The notes: generated by a model not told the origin, from the sequence alone. 64,000 bases of DNA from Leptospirillum sp037442005 (GCA_037442005.1 JBBIRA010000005.1:1-64000); one strand, 5' to 3'; shown: positions 1-9,384, counted from the stretch's first letter. Numbers and translations: made by a program.

Positions 1-26
1 ACCTGACAAAAGGGAGGGCAGCGGTC

Positions 27-791
27 ATGAAAATCAACATTGCCTCAGATCTTCACCTTGAAACGTACGAGTGGTTTCCGAAGTTTTCACCCCGGAAGGC
101 CACTCACATGTTTCGTGGACTTTTTTCCTGCGACCTTCTTGTTCTGGCAGGGGATATCGTGGGCCAACCCCGAATGCTGGCCGAATGGCTCTCCCTGAGT
201 TCTGTACCGGTGATCTATGTGTTGGGAAACCATGAATACTATGGAAAGAGTCTCGAACGAACGGAGAGCGTCTTCAGAAATACACTGGACGCCCTGCCCC
301 ACGTTCACTTTCTGAATGGGGAAGACAAAGTCGTCAATGGGGTTCGGTTCGTCGGAGCCACCCTGTGGTCGGATTTCGACGGAGAAAATCCTCGCGTCAT
401 GGAAGAATGCCAGGACAAGATCAACGATTTCCGACAGGTCGAAGGGATTACTGTTTCCAAAGTCCTGGAGCTGTTTCAGCAAGAGCGGGATTGGATCGAA
501 TCCAAACTTTCAACGCCTTTTGAGGGCCCCACCGTAGTTGTCACCCACTATGCCCCGTCCCCACAAAGCCAATCCGTATTTCAAGGCTCGAACTTAGGAG
601 GAGCCTTCGTGACGGATCTTGAAGAAATGATTCAGAAAGACCAGCCGGATCTCTGGATCCATGGACACACGCATGAAAATTGCGATTACACCATAGGAAA
701 GACGATGGTCCTTTCTAATCAGTCCGGATATGGGTGGGAAGAGGCCCAGAAAGGATTCAAAACATTGACTGTGGATATCGGACCTGACTGA
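27..791 (+). CDS. Calcineurin-like metallophosphoesterase
   Basis: A 254-residue protein of the calcineurin-like phosphoesterase fold. The metal-binding signatures are visible in order: D-x-H (SDLHLE, residue 8 on), GD in LAGDIVG near residue 42, GNHE near residue 67, a lone His in VVTHYAP near residue 173, and GHTHEN near residue 214. These fit a two-metal phosphodiesterase or phosphatase. The substrate cannot be read from sequence. There is no signal peptide, so it is probably cytoplasmic. The ATG follows a GGGAGGG ribosome-binding site about 10 bases upstream. It stands alone, followed by a long non-coding stretch. Confidence 0.88.
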   Translation: MKINIASDLHLETYEWFPKFSPRKATHMFRGLFSCDLLVLAGDIVGQPRMLAEWLSLSSVPVIYVLGNHEYYGKSLERTESVFRNTLDALPHVHFLNGEDKVVNGVRFVGATLWSDFDGENPRVMEECQDKINDFRQVEGITVSKVLELFQQERDWIESKLSTPFEGPTVVVTHYAPSPQSQSVFQGSNLGGAFVTDLEEMIQKDQPDLWIHGHTHENCDYTIGKTMVLSNQSGYGWEEAQKGFKTLTVDIGPD

Positions 792-1365
792 AGCCTCCCT
801 CTTTTTATTAACACGGTGCCAAAAACGGGAAACAGACGCCATGTTCAGTCTCCAACTTTCTCCGTCACTCGGGCGTTAAAACAGGTTAAGCCCGATTCAA
901 GGAAAATACGATTAAATGCAATAAAATATTCAATTTTATCTGGATACCCGATATCAGAATGGCCCATTTTCGGAGCCAAAATCCACCGACCTTACGGTCA
1001 TAGTGGTTCGATTCCTCTCCGAGTACCGATACCAGAACCAAGGGAAAATCCCCCAATCACCATAAGAAGTGTTTACCTTGGACCCTGGAACTCGGGTTAT
1101 GGGTACCATGCCATTTTTGACAACGCGTTCAAGAATGACCCCTTCCGGCATTATGAACTGTCCGTTTACCCATTCGGGAGAGGTCGGAGGGGGAACGGCA
1201 TGGGGGGAAAACATCGATCCGAGCGGCCAGATGTCAAAAAAAGCAGCCCTGTCCCCCAAAATGATCTGCCAAAGAGGAAAGCCTGGCCATTTCCGACGTG
1301 GACGATATCCTGAATCTCGAACAAAAGCCCTGGATGTATTCCGTAAAATTTTTTTTTCCGTTTCC

Positions 1366-1393
1366 TTGACGTTTTGATGCGGTAAAATATCCT
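1366..1393 (+). promoter_or_regulatory. Sigma-70-like promoter upstream of the GGDEF gene
   Basis: TTGACG at 1366-1371 and TATCCT at 1388-1393 are separated by 16 bases. If used, it would give a leader of about 235 bases before the diguanylate cyclase gene. A second possible -10 (TATGAT, 1555-1560) lies closer but lacks a good -35. Confidence 0.35.
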
Positions 1394-1487
1394 GTCGAGA
1401 AAAATGGTGAGAAAAGAACACCTGATCCCGCTCTCTCTACTTTTTGACCTGCACCGATTCCTCACCATTCCGGGACTCACCGCCTCC

Positions 1488-1518
1488 CTTAAAAATAGAT
1501 AAAAGATATTTCTTTAAG
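1488..1518. repeat. AT-rich imperfect inverted repeat
   Basis: CTTAAAAATA (1488-1497) and ATATTTCTTTAAG (1506-1518) are complementary with a one-base bulge around a short loop. It lies within the leader of the GGDEF gene. It could be an operator or a weak hairpin. There is no T-run, so a terminator is unlikely. Confidence 0.3.
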
Positions 1519-1634
1519 CTTCAATCAGACCTGTTCAAATCCATCAAATTATCGTATGATCCGGAAAGCATCATGTCCATTTATTGTAATATCAGTCTCT
1601 GATCGAAAAAATTTTCTGGAGACATTGACCGTTC

Positions 1635-2852
1635 ATGGCGACTCAAGACCCCTTTCCGCCAATATCGGAAGAACCGGTCAGCTCTTTCTCCCGTCGGGGA
1701 GAAATGGATCCCCTGACCCTTTCGTTCAAAAACCCGTTGTTTGAAGATGGCTACCAGCAATCCCTCATCCCGCGTCTGAAAATCCAAAGCCGTTGGGCGG
1801 TGATGATCGGTGTCCTGATCTACCTGGCCTCGGGAGTCATGGATCCATTACTGATGTCGACCCATGACAGCCTGTTGATCTGGGGCATCCGTGCGGGCGT
1901 GGTCCTGGTGGGATCCTGGGCCATCTGGATGACGAAACGACCCTCATTCGACCGTCTCCACCCACTCATTCTGACCCTGACTTCTTTTGCGGCGGCTTTT
2001 TTTCTTCTACTGGCATTAAGCATCATTCCTCCCCATGCCGAAGAGGCTTACTCGGCCGGGATCATCCTGATCACGTTCTGGATCGACAATTCGGTGGGTC
2101 TCCGGTTTTATCATGCTGTCAGGCTGAATATCCTCTTTGCCCTCTCGTATCTTTTTCTGATGGAGACCTCCTTTCACTACCCTCAGAACGTGGTTTTAAG
2201 CCGCGAATTCTTTATTTTTTCCTCGAACATCATCGGAGGAATCACCGGATACCTGATCGAACGTCAGCGAAGGAAACTCTTTATCCGGGAGCTGGAGCTC
2301 GACGAAGAACGAAATCACCAGCACCTCCGCTCCCTGCACGACCGGCTGACAGGACTCCCCAACCGTGAACTTCTTGATGACAGGATCGAGCAGGCCATCC
2401 TTCGATCGACCCGTGAGAAGGTTGACTCGGCCGGACTGTATATCGATATCGATGGATTCAAGACGATCAATGACACCTGTGGACATGAAGTCGGCGACAG
2501 GATCCTCGTCGAAACGACACGACGGATCCTCTCCGTTCTTCACCCGGAAAACACCCTTTCAAGAATCGGTGGAGACGAATTTTTTCTGCTGATCGAGAAC
2601 GTGACGGAAAAAGAGGATGTCACCAATGTTGCAGAACGAATACTCGATGTTTTGAAATCTCCCTTTTTTCCCCCTGGCCCGGGAAAACCCTTCCATATAA
2701 GCGCCAGTATCGGGATCTGCCTTTTTCCCTTCGACCACTGCTCTCCGAAAGCAATCATTCATGCGGCCGATAAAGCGATGTACCATGTCAAGAACAATGG
2801 AAAGAACAACTTCCATTTTGCATCGCTCTCCCCGATACTGGCCCGGAACTGA
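1635..2852 (+). CDS. Membrane-bound GGDEF diguanylate cyclase
   Basis: A 405-residue protein. Residues about 55-205 hold several hydrophobic segments (five or six membrane helices). A short linker leads to a GGDEF domain from HDRLTGLPNRELL (about residue 235) to the end. The active-site motif is an exact GGDEF (RIGGDEFFLL), and the metal/base-binding segment DIDGFKTIND is intact, so it should make c-di-GMP from two GTP. The usual inhibitory RxxD motif five residues before GGDEF is absent (HPEN there), so product inhibition through that site is unlikely. No known extracellular sensor domain is recognised. The ATG at 1635 has only a distant GGAG; ATG 1704 is an alternative start. Confidence 0.9.
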   Translation: MATQDPFPPISEEPVSSFSRRGEMDPLTLSFKNPLFEDGYQQSLIPRLKIQSRWAVMIGVLIYLASGVMDPLLMSTHDSLLIWGIRAGVVLVGSWAIWMTKRPSFDRLHPLILTLTSFAAAFFLLLALSIIPPHAEEAYSAGIILITFWIDNSVGLRFYHAVRLNILFALSYLFLMETSFHYPQNVVLSREFFIFSSNIIGGITGYLIERQRRKLFIRELELDEERNHQHLRSLHDRLTGLPNRELLDDRIEQAILRSTREKVDSAGLYIDIDGFKTINDTCGHEVGDRILVETTRRILSVLHPENTLSRIGGDEFFLLIENVTEKEDVTNVAERILDVLKSPFFPPGPGKPFHISASIGICLFPFDHCSPKAIIHAADKAMYHVKNNGKNNFHFASLSPILARN

Positions 2853-3016
2853 TCGTTCTGGAGTCGACAATCCCTCTTTACTTTCCAGCTTCTGATTGTT
2901 TTTTCAGGCTTCATCCCCTACACAATGGGGGTCATCCGGCCTGGTGCCCCCCTCAGTTCCCATCCTTTTCCGGATCGAAAAAGACAAAACCCGTCTCCCA
3001 CAATGAAATGATTCTC

Positions 3017-3025
3017 TGCTAAGAT
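3017..3025 (+). promoter_or_regulatory. Extended -10 promoter before the first RND operon
   Basis: The sequence TG-C-TAAGAT (TG at 3017-3018, hexamer 3020-3025) is an extended -10 element. No clear -35 lies 17 bases upstream. Transcription would start near 3032, about 75 bases before the RND permease start. Confidence 0.4.
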
Positions 3026-3105
3026 CAGAAAGAGAGAACAGAAGGAATCGTTCCCCGCACAAAAACGTCTCCCGAACCTGATCCACTCATGAAACAGGAG
3101 CCTCA

Positions 3106-6093
3106 TTGTCACAGGAAGCCCCGCCAGGAACCGTGATTCAAACCATCAGAAAATACCGGGGGTTCTCTCTTCTTCTGACGGTGATCTTTTCCGTTCTGGG
3201 AGCGCTTAAGGCCTGGAACCTTCCGATGACCCTGTATCCTTCGATCGACTTTCCAAGGGTATCCGTCATCGTCCGCTCACCGGATATTCCGTTTGCTGAA
3301 ATGGAAAGCCGGATTACAAGGCCCGTCGGCATCACACTCCGCGGGGTTCAGGGAGTCCGGGAACTCCGCTCCCGGACCATGCAGGGATCGGCGGAATTCT
3401 TTCTCCGCTTTTCCTGGAAGGAACCGATGTTTCTGGCTTTGCCCAGAGTCTCCCAGGCCATTGAACGGATCCGGGGGGACCTTCCCCCCAATACCCGGAT
3501 CCAGGCCATCCGCATGTACCCGTCGGATACACCGGTTCTGACCGTCGCCCTTTCCTCCACCCGGGAAAATTTGCCCCGCATCACCCGCATCGCCAGAACC
3601 CGCCTGATCCCCTACCTCTCCAATCTTCCCGGAGTGTGGAAAGCGGAGATCTCCGGCGGGAAGCATCAGGAAATCCATGTCGAAGTCGACCCCTACAAGC
3701 TCTCCGGCGCCCACCGGACCCTGTCCGATGTCGCCAATGCGCTGGCCACCCAGAACCGGATCGGAGTGATCGGTCCCAGAACCCAGGAACACCGTTTAAA
3801 AACATTCCAGATCGACAATACCCTCACCCGGACCGGACAGGTTGAATCTGTTTTTCTGCCCACAACATCGGGGGTGCCGCTGCCGCTCAATCTTCTGGCC
3901 ACGGTTCATCAGGGCATTCGCCCGAGTGATCAGACCGTCAGGATCAGCGCCAATGGATCCCCTTCCGTTCTTCTCCTGATCTACCGGGCCCATGGCGGCA
4001 ATGCCCTGACAATCCAGAAAGCGCTTCTCACTCATTTTGCCGAGTTCAAAAAACTCCTGCCACCCGGAACCACGCCATCGATCGTCTATGACCAGGGGGC
4101 ACTCGTATCGGCCGCCATCCGCCATGTCCTCTGGGCCCTGGTCATGGGACTTGCCGGTGCCATGGTCATCGTGATTCTCACCCTCCGGAAAGCTTCTCCC
4201 ATCCTCCTGATGGGAACACTGCTTCCGGCGATCCTGTTCATTTCGGCAGGCATCCTGGGACTTCTGGGGGAATCCCTCAATCTCATGGTCCTCGGAGGCA
4301 TTGCCGCCGGAGTCGGTCTGGTCATCGACGACTTTATTGTCATTATCGAAGGGGGACGCCATGCCAGCCGGATCAGTGGCCTTCTCCTGCCCTTCGTCAT
4401 CTCGGGAACCATCACAATCGTCGCCCTCATCCCTCTGTTTGGCATGAATGGCATTGTCGCGGCCTTCTTTGCCCCCCTGGCGGTCTCCTTTGTCACGCTT
4501 CTGGGCGTGTCTCTTCTGGTGAACACGTTTGTGACCTCCGTGTTTGTCACCCGGGAAGAACCCGGGAAAGAGCGCTCCCTGCCCTTTCTGTCCCGGATGT
4601 CTCCGCCGGTTGTTCTGGCGGGAGGGGCCATTCTCCTGGCCCTTTTCGTTCTTCCCGCGACCCGGTTAAAAACAAACTTCATGGCAAGGATGGATGAAGG
4701 ATCTTTTATTCTGGACTTCCATGCCCCTGTCGGAAGCTCCATGGATGATATCGACCGGGCTGTCCTGCGGGTTGAAAATCATCTCAGGGCATTGCCTGGA
4801 GTCATCGATACCACACGAAGACTCGGAACCGAAATGGGGTTTTATATTACGGAACCCAATAAGGGGGACTTCGTCATCCGGCTTTCGGAAAACCATCCTG
4901 TTTCCACTTTCGAGCTGATCAGAAGAACCCGGAAGTGGGTCGACCGGCATGAACCGGAACTGGACACCGATTACTCCCAGGTCATGGAGGACATGCTTGG
5001 AGATCTGATCGGCGTTTCCGCTCCCGTCGTCATTGAAGTCCATGGACCCCACAGAAGTGTCCTGCTGCCGGCGGCAGCCCTGATTAAAAAGCAGCTCACC
5101 GGCATTCCCGGCTTAGTCGACGTCCACCTTTCGGTGCGTCCCATGGGAGAGACACTTGATGGCCACATCATCGCACCGCTCGCCGCCCTTTCCGGACTGA
5201 CCCCCGACGGGATCATCACCCAGGCCCAAAACGCCCTTCTGGGAACCGTTCCGACAACCGTCCTTTCCTCCCGAGGTCCCCTTCCTGTGCGGGTTCTTTA
5301 TCCGGCAGGCTACAGGGATGGAACCGTCCCGCTGACCCATCTTCCGATTTTCCAGGCAGATGGCTCCCTGATCCCTCTCGCTCAGATCGTCACACTGTCA
5401 ACCTCCCAACCGGCGCTGGAAGAGGAAGACAAGAACCTGTCTCCCATTCTCCGGATCGAAGGACGGCTTGATCATGGCAATCTGGGCGGCGTGATTGCTG
5501 CCATCCAGCGCCGGATCGCAACATTGACGCTTCCCCGGTCCACCTGGGTTACCTATTCAGGGGCCTTCCGTCAGGAACAGCAAAGCTTCCGGACCCTTTC
5601 AGAAGCGCTTCTGGGCTCCGTCCTTCTGATCATCGCTATCCTGTACGGATACTTCCGCAGATGGAGCCCGCCGCTCTTTCTGACCACCGGAATGGCCTTT
5701 TCCGTCATGTCAGGCATTGCCGCACTGACCCTTTCCGGGCGGACACTGAACATTTCCTCTTTTGTCGGTCTGATCCTTGTCGTCGGCCTTTCCGCCGAAA
5801 ACGGATTTCTGGTGGCAAGCCGTTTTGCCCGGTCCACAGGATCGCCTGCCGAACGGCTGAAGGAAGCCATGAATGACCGTTTTCTGCCCATCGTCATGAC
5901 GCATCTTGCCAATGCGGCAGCCCTTCTTCCCCTTGCGATCGGAGGAGGAGCAGGCCTTGATATGGAACGGCCGCTGGCCGTTGCGGTTCTTGGCGGTCTC
6001 GCAGGATCTTTTCTTTCTTCTGTTTTTCTGATTCCGGCCGGACTTTCCCTTTTCATGAAAGACCCGGCACCCTCAGGAAGGACTTCCCCATGA
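3106..6093 (+). CDS. RND efflux permease
   Basis: A 995-residue RND-family inner-membrane transporter that exports substrates using the proton gradient, together with a periplasmic adaptor. TM1 begins near residue 17 (YRGFSLLLTVIFSV), a large periplasmic loop follows, then a block of membrane helices near residues 335-500, a second periplasmic loop and a final helix block from about residue 835. TM4 carries the acidic pair D408-D409 (GLVIDDFIVIIEGG) as in AcrB-type pumps. In TM10 the usual lysine is replaced by E898 (GLSAENGF). The start is TTG after AACAGGAG. The gene overlaps the fusion-protein gene by 4 bases (ATGA). No outer-membrane gene follows, so it may borrow a TolC from elsewhere. 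The substrate is not inferable. Confidence 0.9.
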   Translation: MSQEAPPGTVIQTIRKYRGFSLLLTVIFSVLGALKAWNLPMTLYPSIDFPRVSVIVRSPDIPFAEMESRITRPVGITLRGVQGVRELRSRTMQGSAEFFLRFSWKEPMFLALPRVSQAIERIRGDLPPNTRIQAIRMYPSDTPVLTVALSSTRENLPRITRIARTRLIPYLSNLPGVWKAEISGGKHQEIHVEVDPYKLSGAHRTLSDVANALATQNRIGVIGPRTQEHRLKTFQIDNTLTRTGQVESVFLPTTSGVPLPLNLLATVHQGIRPSDQTVRISANGSPSVLLLIYRAHGGNALTIQKALLTHFAEFKKLLPPGTTPSIVYDQGALVSAAIRHVLWALVMGLAGAMVIVILTLRKASPILLMGTLLPAILFISAGILGLLGESLNLMVLGGIAAGVGLVIDDFIVIIEGGRHASRISGLLLPFVISGTITIVALIPLFGMNGIVAAFFAPLAVSFVTLLGVSLLVNTFVTSVFVTREEPGKERSLPFLSRMSPPVVLAGGAILLALFVLPATRLKTNFMARMDEGSFILDFHAPVGSSMDDIDRAVLRVENHLRALPGVIDTTRRLGTEMGFYITEPNKGDFVIRLSENHPVSTFELIRRTRKWVDRHEPELDTDYSQVMEDMLGDLIGVSAPVVIEVHGPHRSVLLPAAALIKKQLTGIPGLVDVHLSVRPMGETLDGHIIAPLAALSGLTPDGIITQAQNALLGTVPTTVLSSRGPLPVRVLYPAGYRDGTVPLTHLPIFQADGSLIPLAQIVTLSTSQPALEEEDKNLSPILRIEGRLDHGNLGGVIAAIQRRIATLTLPRSTWVTYSGAFRQEQQSFRTLSEALLGSVLLIIAILYGYFRRWSPPLFLTTGMAFSVMSGIAALTLSGRTLNISSFVGLILVVGLSAENGFLVASRFARSTGSPAERLKEAMNDRFLPIVMTHLANAAALLPLAIGGGAGLDMERPLAVAVLGGLAGSFLSSVFLIPAGLSLFMKDPAPSGRTSP

Positions 6094-7172
6094 ATCCGAT
6101 CTTCTCCGGTTCACCGTTTTCCCTTTGGTCCCACCGGGTGGCTTTTTTGTGTTCTGTTTTCGTTTTCCTGACGACCGGAACAGGATGCGGCCGCCACGCT
6201 CCTCCCCCGGCAACCACCGGCGCCCCGGAGCCCTCCTCCTTTGTCAAAACCGTTCCCGTCACCCGGGGAACGCTTGCCCGGGAGTTTGTGGTCCCCGGAC
6301 GAATCTCCTTTGATCCCACCCATTACCGTCGGGTCATGTCCCGGGTCAGCGCCCTGTCGACCATTGCGCTCAAAGCCTTTCCGGGAGATACCGTCACCAA
6401 AGGAGAGCTCCTGGCCGTTCTCAGAAGCCGGCAGTTCCAGACGGCGGAAGCCGAAACGGTCAGCATTCTTGAAAGTCGCCATCACAGCTCCGGAAGCCGG
6501 GATCTTCTCTCCCTTGCCCTTTCGAAGCTCAAAACCCTGGGGGCATCACAACAGGAGATCGACCGGCTCATCCGTACCCGTCAGCCGTCGGATCGCTATG
6601 AGGTCAGGGCCACGATCTCGGGAACGATCATCAAGACAGGAGAAATCGAGGGGAATCAGGTTCATCAGGGAGACTGGCTTTTTGAAATATCGGATCTGTC
6701 GTATCTTTGGGTCGATGCCTTTTTGTACCCCGGACAGGAGCGGGGCATTACCGTCGGGCTTCCCGTCACGATTAAAACCATGCACCCCCCCTATGAAACG
6801 GTACCGGCGGAAATCACCCGGGTCTTTCCGATGGCGGATCCCCAGACCCGGACCATTCCGATCCGGATCAAGCTCTCGAACATGAACCACCGTTTCAGAC
6901 CCGACCTCTGGGTGTCGGTCCGGATTTCCCCCCGCATTCCCGAAGCGGGGTTCATCCTTCCCCGGGAAGCGCTTTTTGAAAACCGGAACGGGCAGTCCCA
7001 GGTGATTGTCCAGAGAGGCACAACCTATCAGAGGCTCTCCGTCAAAAAACTGTCGGAAGGGAATGGAAAGATCCTTCTGTCCGGCCCTTTCCTGTCAGGG
7101 GATCAGGCCGTCATCAGGGGAATTCTGAGACTCCGGGCTATTCTTCCCGTCGGAGAGATAACCCGGAATTGA
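6090..7172 (+). CDS. RND periplasmic adaptor (membrane fusion protein)
   Basis: A 360-residue HlyD/AcrA-type adaptor. An N-terminal hydrophobic segment (about residues 13-30) is followed by a Cys in TTGTGCGRHAP. The lipobox is poor, so it may be a membrane anchor rather than a true lipoprotein. The barrel-sandwich half-motif ALKAFPGDTVTKGELLAVL (about residues 90-110) and a second lipoyl-like half with a beta-barrel (GNQVHQGDWLFEISDL onward) are visible. The helical hairpin is short. It is coupled to the permease upstream by an ATGA overlap, so the two form one unit. Confidence 0.85.
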   Translation: MNPIFSGSPFSLWSHRVAFLCSVFVFLTTGTGCGRHAPPPATTGAPEPSSFVKTVPVTRGTLAREFVVPGRISFDPTHYRRVMSRVSALSTIALKAFPGDTVTKGELLAVLRSRQFQTAEAETVSILESRHHSSGSRDLLSLALSKLKTLGASQQEIDRLIRTRQPSDRYEVRATISGTIIKTGEIEGNQVHQGDWLFEISDLSYLWVDAFLYPGQERGITVGLPVTIKTMHPPYETVPAEITRVFPMADPQTRTIPIRIKLSNMNHRFRPDLWVSVRISPRIPEAGFILPREALFENRNGQSQVIVQRGTTYQRLSVKKLSEGNGKILLSGPFLSGDQAVIRGILRLRAILPVGEITRN

Positions 7173-7177
7173 GACCG

Positions 7178-7199
7178 CCTTTTCTTCAGAGCGAAAAGG
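7178..7199. terminator. Possible hairpin between converging genes
   Basis: CCTTTTC (7178-7184) and GAAAAGG (7193-7199) form a 7-bp stem around an 8-base loop. It lies just after the adaptor gene and overlaps the 3' end of the convergent exporter gene. Stem composition is weak, so function is uncertain. Confidence 0.3.
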
Positions 7200-8229
7200 A
7201 ATGAGGACCGTAAAACAGCCAGGAAAGGGCAAAGCCGAACACACTGATAAAGACCCAGAGGGCCACACCGGCCTTGACTGGCCCGACACCCACATGAAAG
7301 ACCTTGGAGAGCCGTGTCTCAAGCCCCAGCCCCGCCATGGCAACCGCCAGAAGCAGACTGTCCGCGTCGTTCAGGACTGACGTCACGCCTGAAGACAGAA
7401 CATGCAGGGAATTGATCCCGACAATTATCCCGAACGCCACCACAAACCAGGGGAAATGCTCCCGGCGGGAAGTCTGATGGTGGACTCCTTTTGACTTTCC
7501 CCCCAGAATCCAGAACTCGAGAAGAATGATGACCGGCAGAAGGAAAACCACCCTTGTCAGCTTGAGAATCGTCGCAAACGCCAGAGAAGAGGAAGACACA
7601 TTGACCGTCGCGCCGATCACCTGCGCCACTTCATGAATCGATGAACCGGCCCATGCCCCGTAAACAGACAGGGGAAACCCGAGCCAATGTTCGATCGCCG
7701 GGAACAGAAACATCGACAAGGTTCCGAAAAACGTCACGGTCGTGACGGCAAAAGCCACTTCTTCATCTTTGGCCTTCACAACGGAATTAGCGGCTGCCAC
7801 GGCTGAAGCGCCGCAAATCGCCGTCCCGGTCGCCAGAAGCCAGGAAATATCCTCGCTGATCCCGAACGGCCGGATCAGAAGCCGGGCAAACAGGTAGGTC
7901 CCCACAATCACCAGGGTATCCAGCAGGAATCCCTTGGCCCCCACCGAAACAATTTCCCCGACCGTCAGGGAAAAACCGAGACCGGCCACTCCCAGCCTGA
8001 GCACCTGCCGGAAAGAAAACCGGATTCCCCCTTCAAGCGCCCCATGGACAGGAATCAGGTTTCTGACGGCAATACCGAAAAGGATCGCCAGCATCACCGG
8101 GCCCAGGGGAAGGTGCGCCTTTAAAAACGGAATGGACGATACAAGCTTTGCCACCAGGGCAATCGCTCCCGTCAGCAAAAGCCCCGGAAATACATGTCTG
8201 GTTTTCTCAATCAACCGGCTTTCCAACAC
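7186..8229 (-). CDS. YeiH/UPF0324 family membrane protein (putative sulfate exporter family)
   Basis: A 347-residue polytopic protein of the conserved YeiH family, with about ten hydrophobic segments. Family signatures include LPLGPVMLAILFGIAVRN near the N-terminus, the central GTAICGASAVAAANSVV and AWAGSSIHEVAQVIGA. The family is often labelled a putative sulfate exporter, but transport has rarely been shown. A TTG at 8247 would extend it by six codons. GTG 8229 is preferred because AAGGA lies 5 bases before it. It converges on the RND operon and diverges from the propeller gene. Confidence 0.82.
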   Translation of the reverse strand: MLESRLIEKTRHVFPGLLLTGAIALVAKLVSSIPFLKAHLPLGPVMLAILFGIAVRNLIPVHGALEGGIRFSFRQVLRLGVAGLGFSLTVGEIVSVGAKGFLLDTLVIVGTYLFARLLIRPFGISEDISWLLATGTAICGASAVAAANSVVKAKDEEVAFAVTTVTFFGTLSMFLFPAIEHWLGFPLSVYGAWAGSSIHEVAQVIGATVNVSSSSLAFATILKLTRVVFLLPVIILLEFWILGGKSKGVHHQTSRREHFPWFVVAFGIIVGINSLHVLSSGVTSVLNDADSLLLAVAMAGLGLETRLSKVFHVGVGPVKAGVALWVFISVFGFALSWLFYGPHSFSL

Positions 8230-8464
8230 ACCTGTCCTTTCATTCAACAGTTTTCCTCACAAGAACCAGTCGATCAGGTTCTCCCTCCCGCAAAAAAAAC
8301 ATCCCTTCATTAATCCGATAGCATCCCATGAATTCATTACGAGCTCAAGACAAACCGACAAAATCACACCTCTTCTTCATGATTTTCTGATCCTCCTGTA
8401 ACACCCCTTCCTTACCCTTCTCGCAGTTCTCAACAGGCAATCATTCACATGCAGACACCGGCTT

Positions 8465-9301
8465 GTGATCGCCCATCTGGGAGATAGCTCCCTTCTGGTC
8501 TTTGATCTCGTCCACCGGAAGGTTCTCCGAATCATCCGGGGAATCCCGTCCGTGCATGGCGTCACACTCGATCCGAAAACCGGAAGGATTTTCGCCACAG
8601 CCACCGGCTCCGACAGACTCTTTGAGATCCGTATGGCAACCGGGAAAACCCTCCGGACCTATCCCGCCGGACATCACCCGGACGGACTGGCCTTCGATCC
8701 GGTCCACAACCGGGTCTTTGTGTCTGATGAAACGGGCGATGCCGTCACAGAGATCGATCTTTCCCAGGGATCCATCCGGACCCTTTCATTGCCGGGAGAG
8801 GTCGGGAATACACGGTACAACAAAACAAACAACACCGTTTTCTCCCCGGTCTCGGAAAAAGGAACAGAAAAGAAAGGAATGATTGCGGAAATCGACCCGG
8901 AATCACTTTCTGTTACAGGAACCATTCCGGTTCCCGACGACTGCCACCCTCACGGGGAAAGAGTCAGTCCGGACGGATCAGAAATCGACATTCTCTGTCA
9001 GAAGACAGCAACCCTTCTGATTGTCGACCGGTCACACAAAACAATCCGGCAATCTTTTCCGGTGGGAGTGGACCCGGATGTCCTGAGTGTGGATGTTAAA
9101 AGAGGGCATATGGTTGTCGCCTCAGAGTCCGGCGTCGTCAGCGTCTTTCACCGAACCGCCGGGATCTGGAAAAAAATGGGGGACATGTATGTTTCCTACC
9201 GGGCCCATACCGTCGTCATCGATCCCGGAACAGGACTTGTTTATCTGCCTCTCGAGGACGTTCACGGAAAGCCCGTTCTCCGGATCATGAAGATCCGTTG
9301 A
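8465..9301 (+). CDS. YncE-like beta-propeller protein, 5' end uncertain
   Basis: A 278-residue protein built of repeated four-stranded units of the YncE/YVTN type, for example VHGVTLDPKTGRIFATATGSD, PDGLAFDPVHNRVFVSDETGD and AHTVVIDPGTGLVYLPLEDVHG. Such proteins are usually periplasmic, yet no signal peptide can be found here. The GTG at 8465 has no ribosome-binding site. The frame is open back to a TAA at 8399-8401, but without another start codon, and the propeller pattern already begins at the first codons. Either the N-terminal export signal is lost, or the start lies in another frame through a frameshift. Function is unknown. Confidence 0.6.
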   Translation: MIAHLGDSSLLVFDLVHRKVLRIIRGIPSVHGVTLDPKTGRIFATATGSDRLFEIRMATGKTLRTYPAGHHPDGLAFDPVHNRVFVSDETGDAVTEIDLSQGSIRTLSLPGEVGNTRYNKTNNTVFSPVSEKGTEKKGMIAEIDPESLSVTGTIPVPDDCHPHGERVSPDGSEIDILCQKTATLLIVDRSHKTIRQSFPVGVDPDVLSVDVKRGHMVVASESGVVSVFHRTAGIWKKMGDMYVSYRAHTVVIDPGTGLVYLPLEDVHGKPVLRIMKIR

Positions 9302-9348
9302 CCGGGGAGCGATCTCCCCTTCACAAAAGATTCGCCGGGCCGATGAAA

Positions 9349-9384
9349 AAAGGGGGAGCGGGAATGATCCCGCTTGCCCCCTTT
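9349..9384. terminator. Strong bidirectional terminator
   Basis: AAAGGGGGAGCGGGA (9349-9363) pairs with TCCCGCT-TG-CCCCCTTT (9368-9384) around the loop ATGA. This gives a 15-bp GC-rich stem with a two-base bulge, flanked by A and T runs. It sits between two convergent genes (propeller on plus, Mop protein on minus) and suits both. Confidence 0.85.

Larger units (their letters stand above)
792..1634. other. 843-base stretch without a supported gene
   Basis: Several open frames cross this stretch on both strands, but none has a ribosome-binding site, a recognisable domain or a credible composition. It holds a short tRNA-3'-end-like sequence (970-1022), a sigma-70-like promoter (1366-1393), an AT-rich imperfect inverted repeat (1488-1518) and a possible -10 box, TATGAT, at 1555-1560. 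It ends at the diguanylate cyclase gene. It may be decayed coding DNA. Confidence 0.6.

Noticed and set aside
954..1421. Open frame of 155 codons on the minus strand, with overlapping frames on plus
   Set aside because: No ribosome-binding site, no recognisable domain, and competing frames on both strands of the same stretch.
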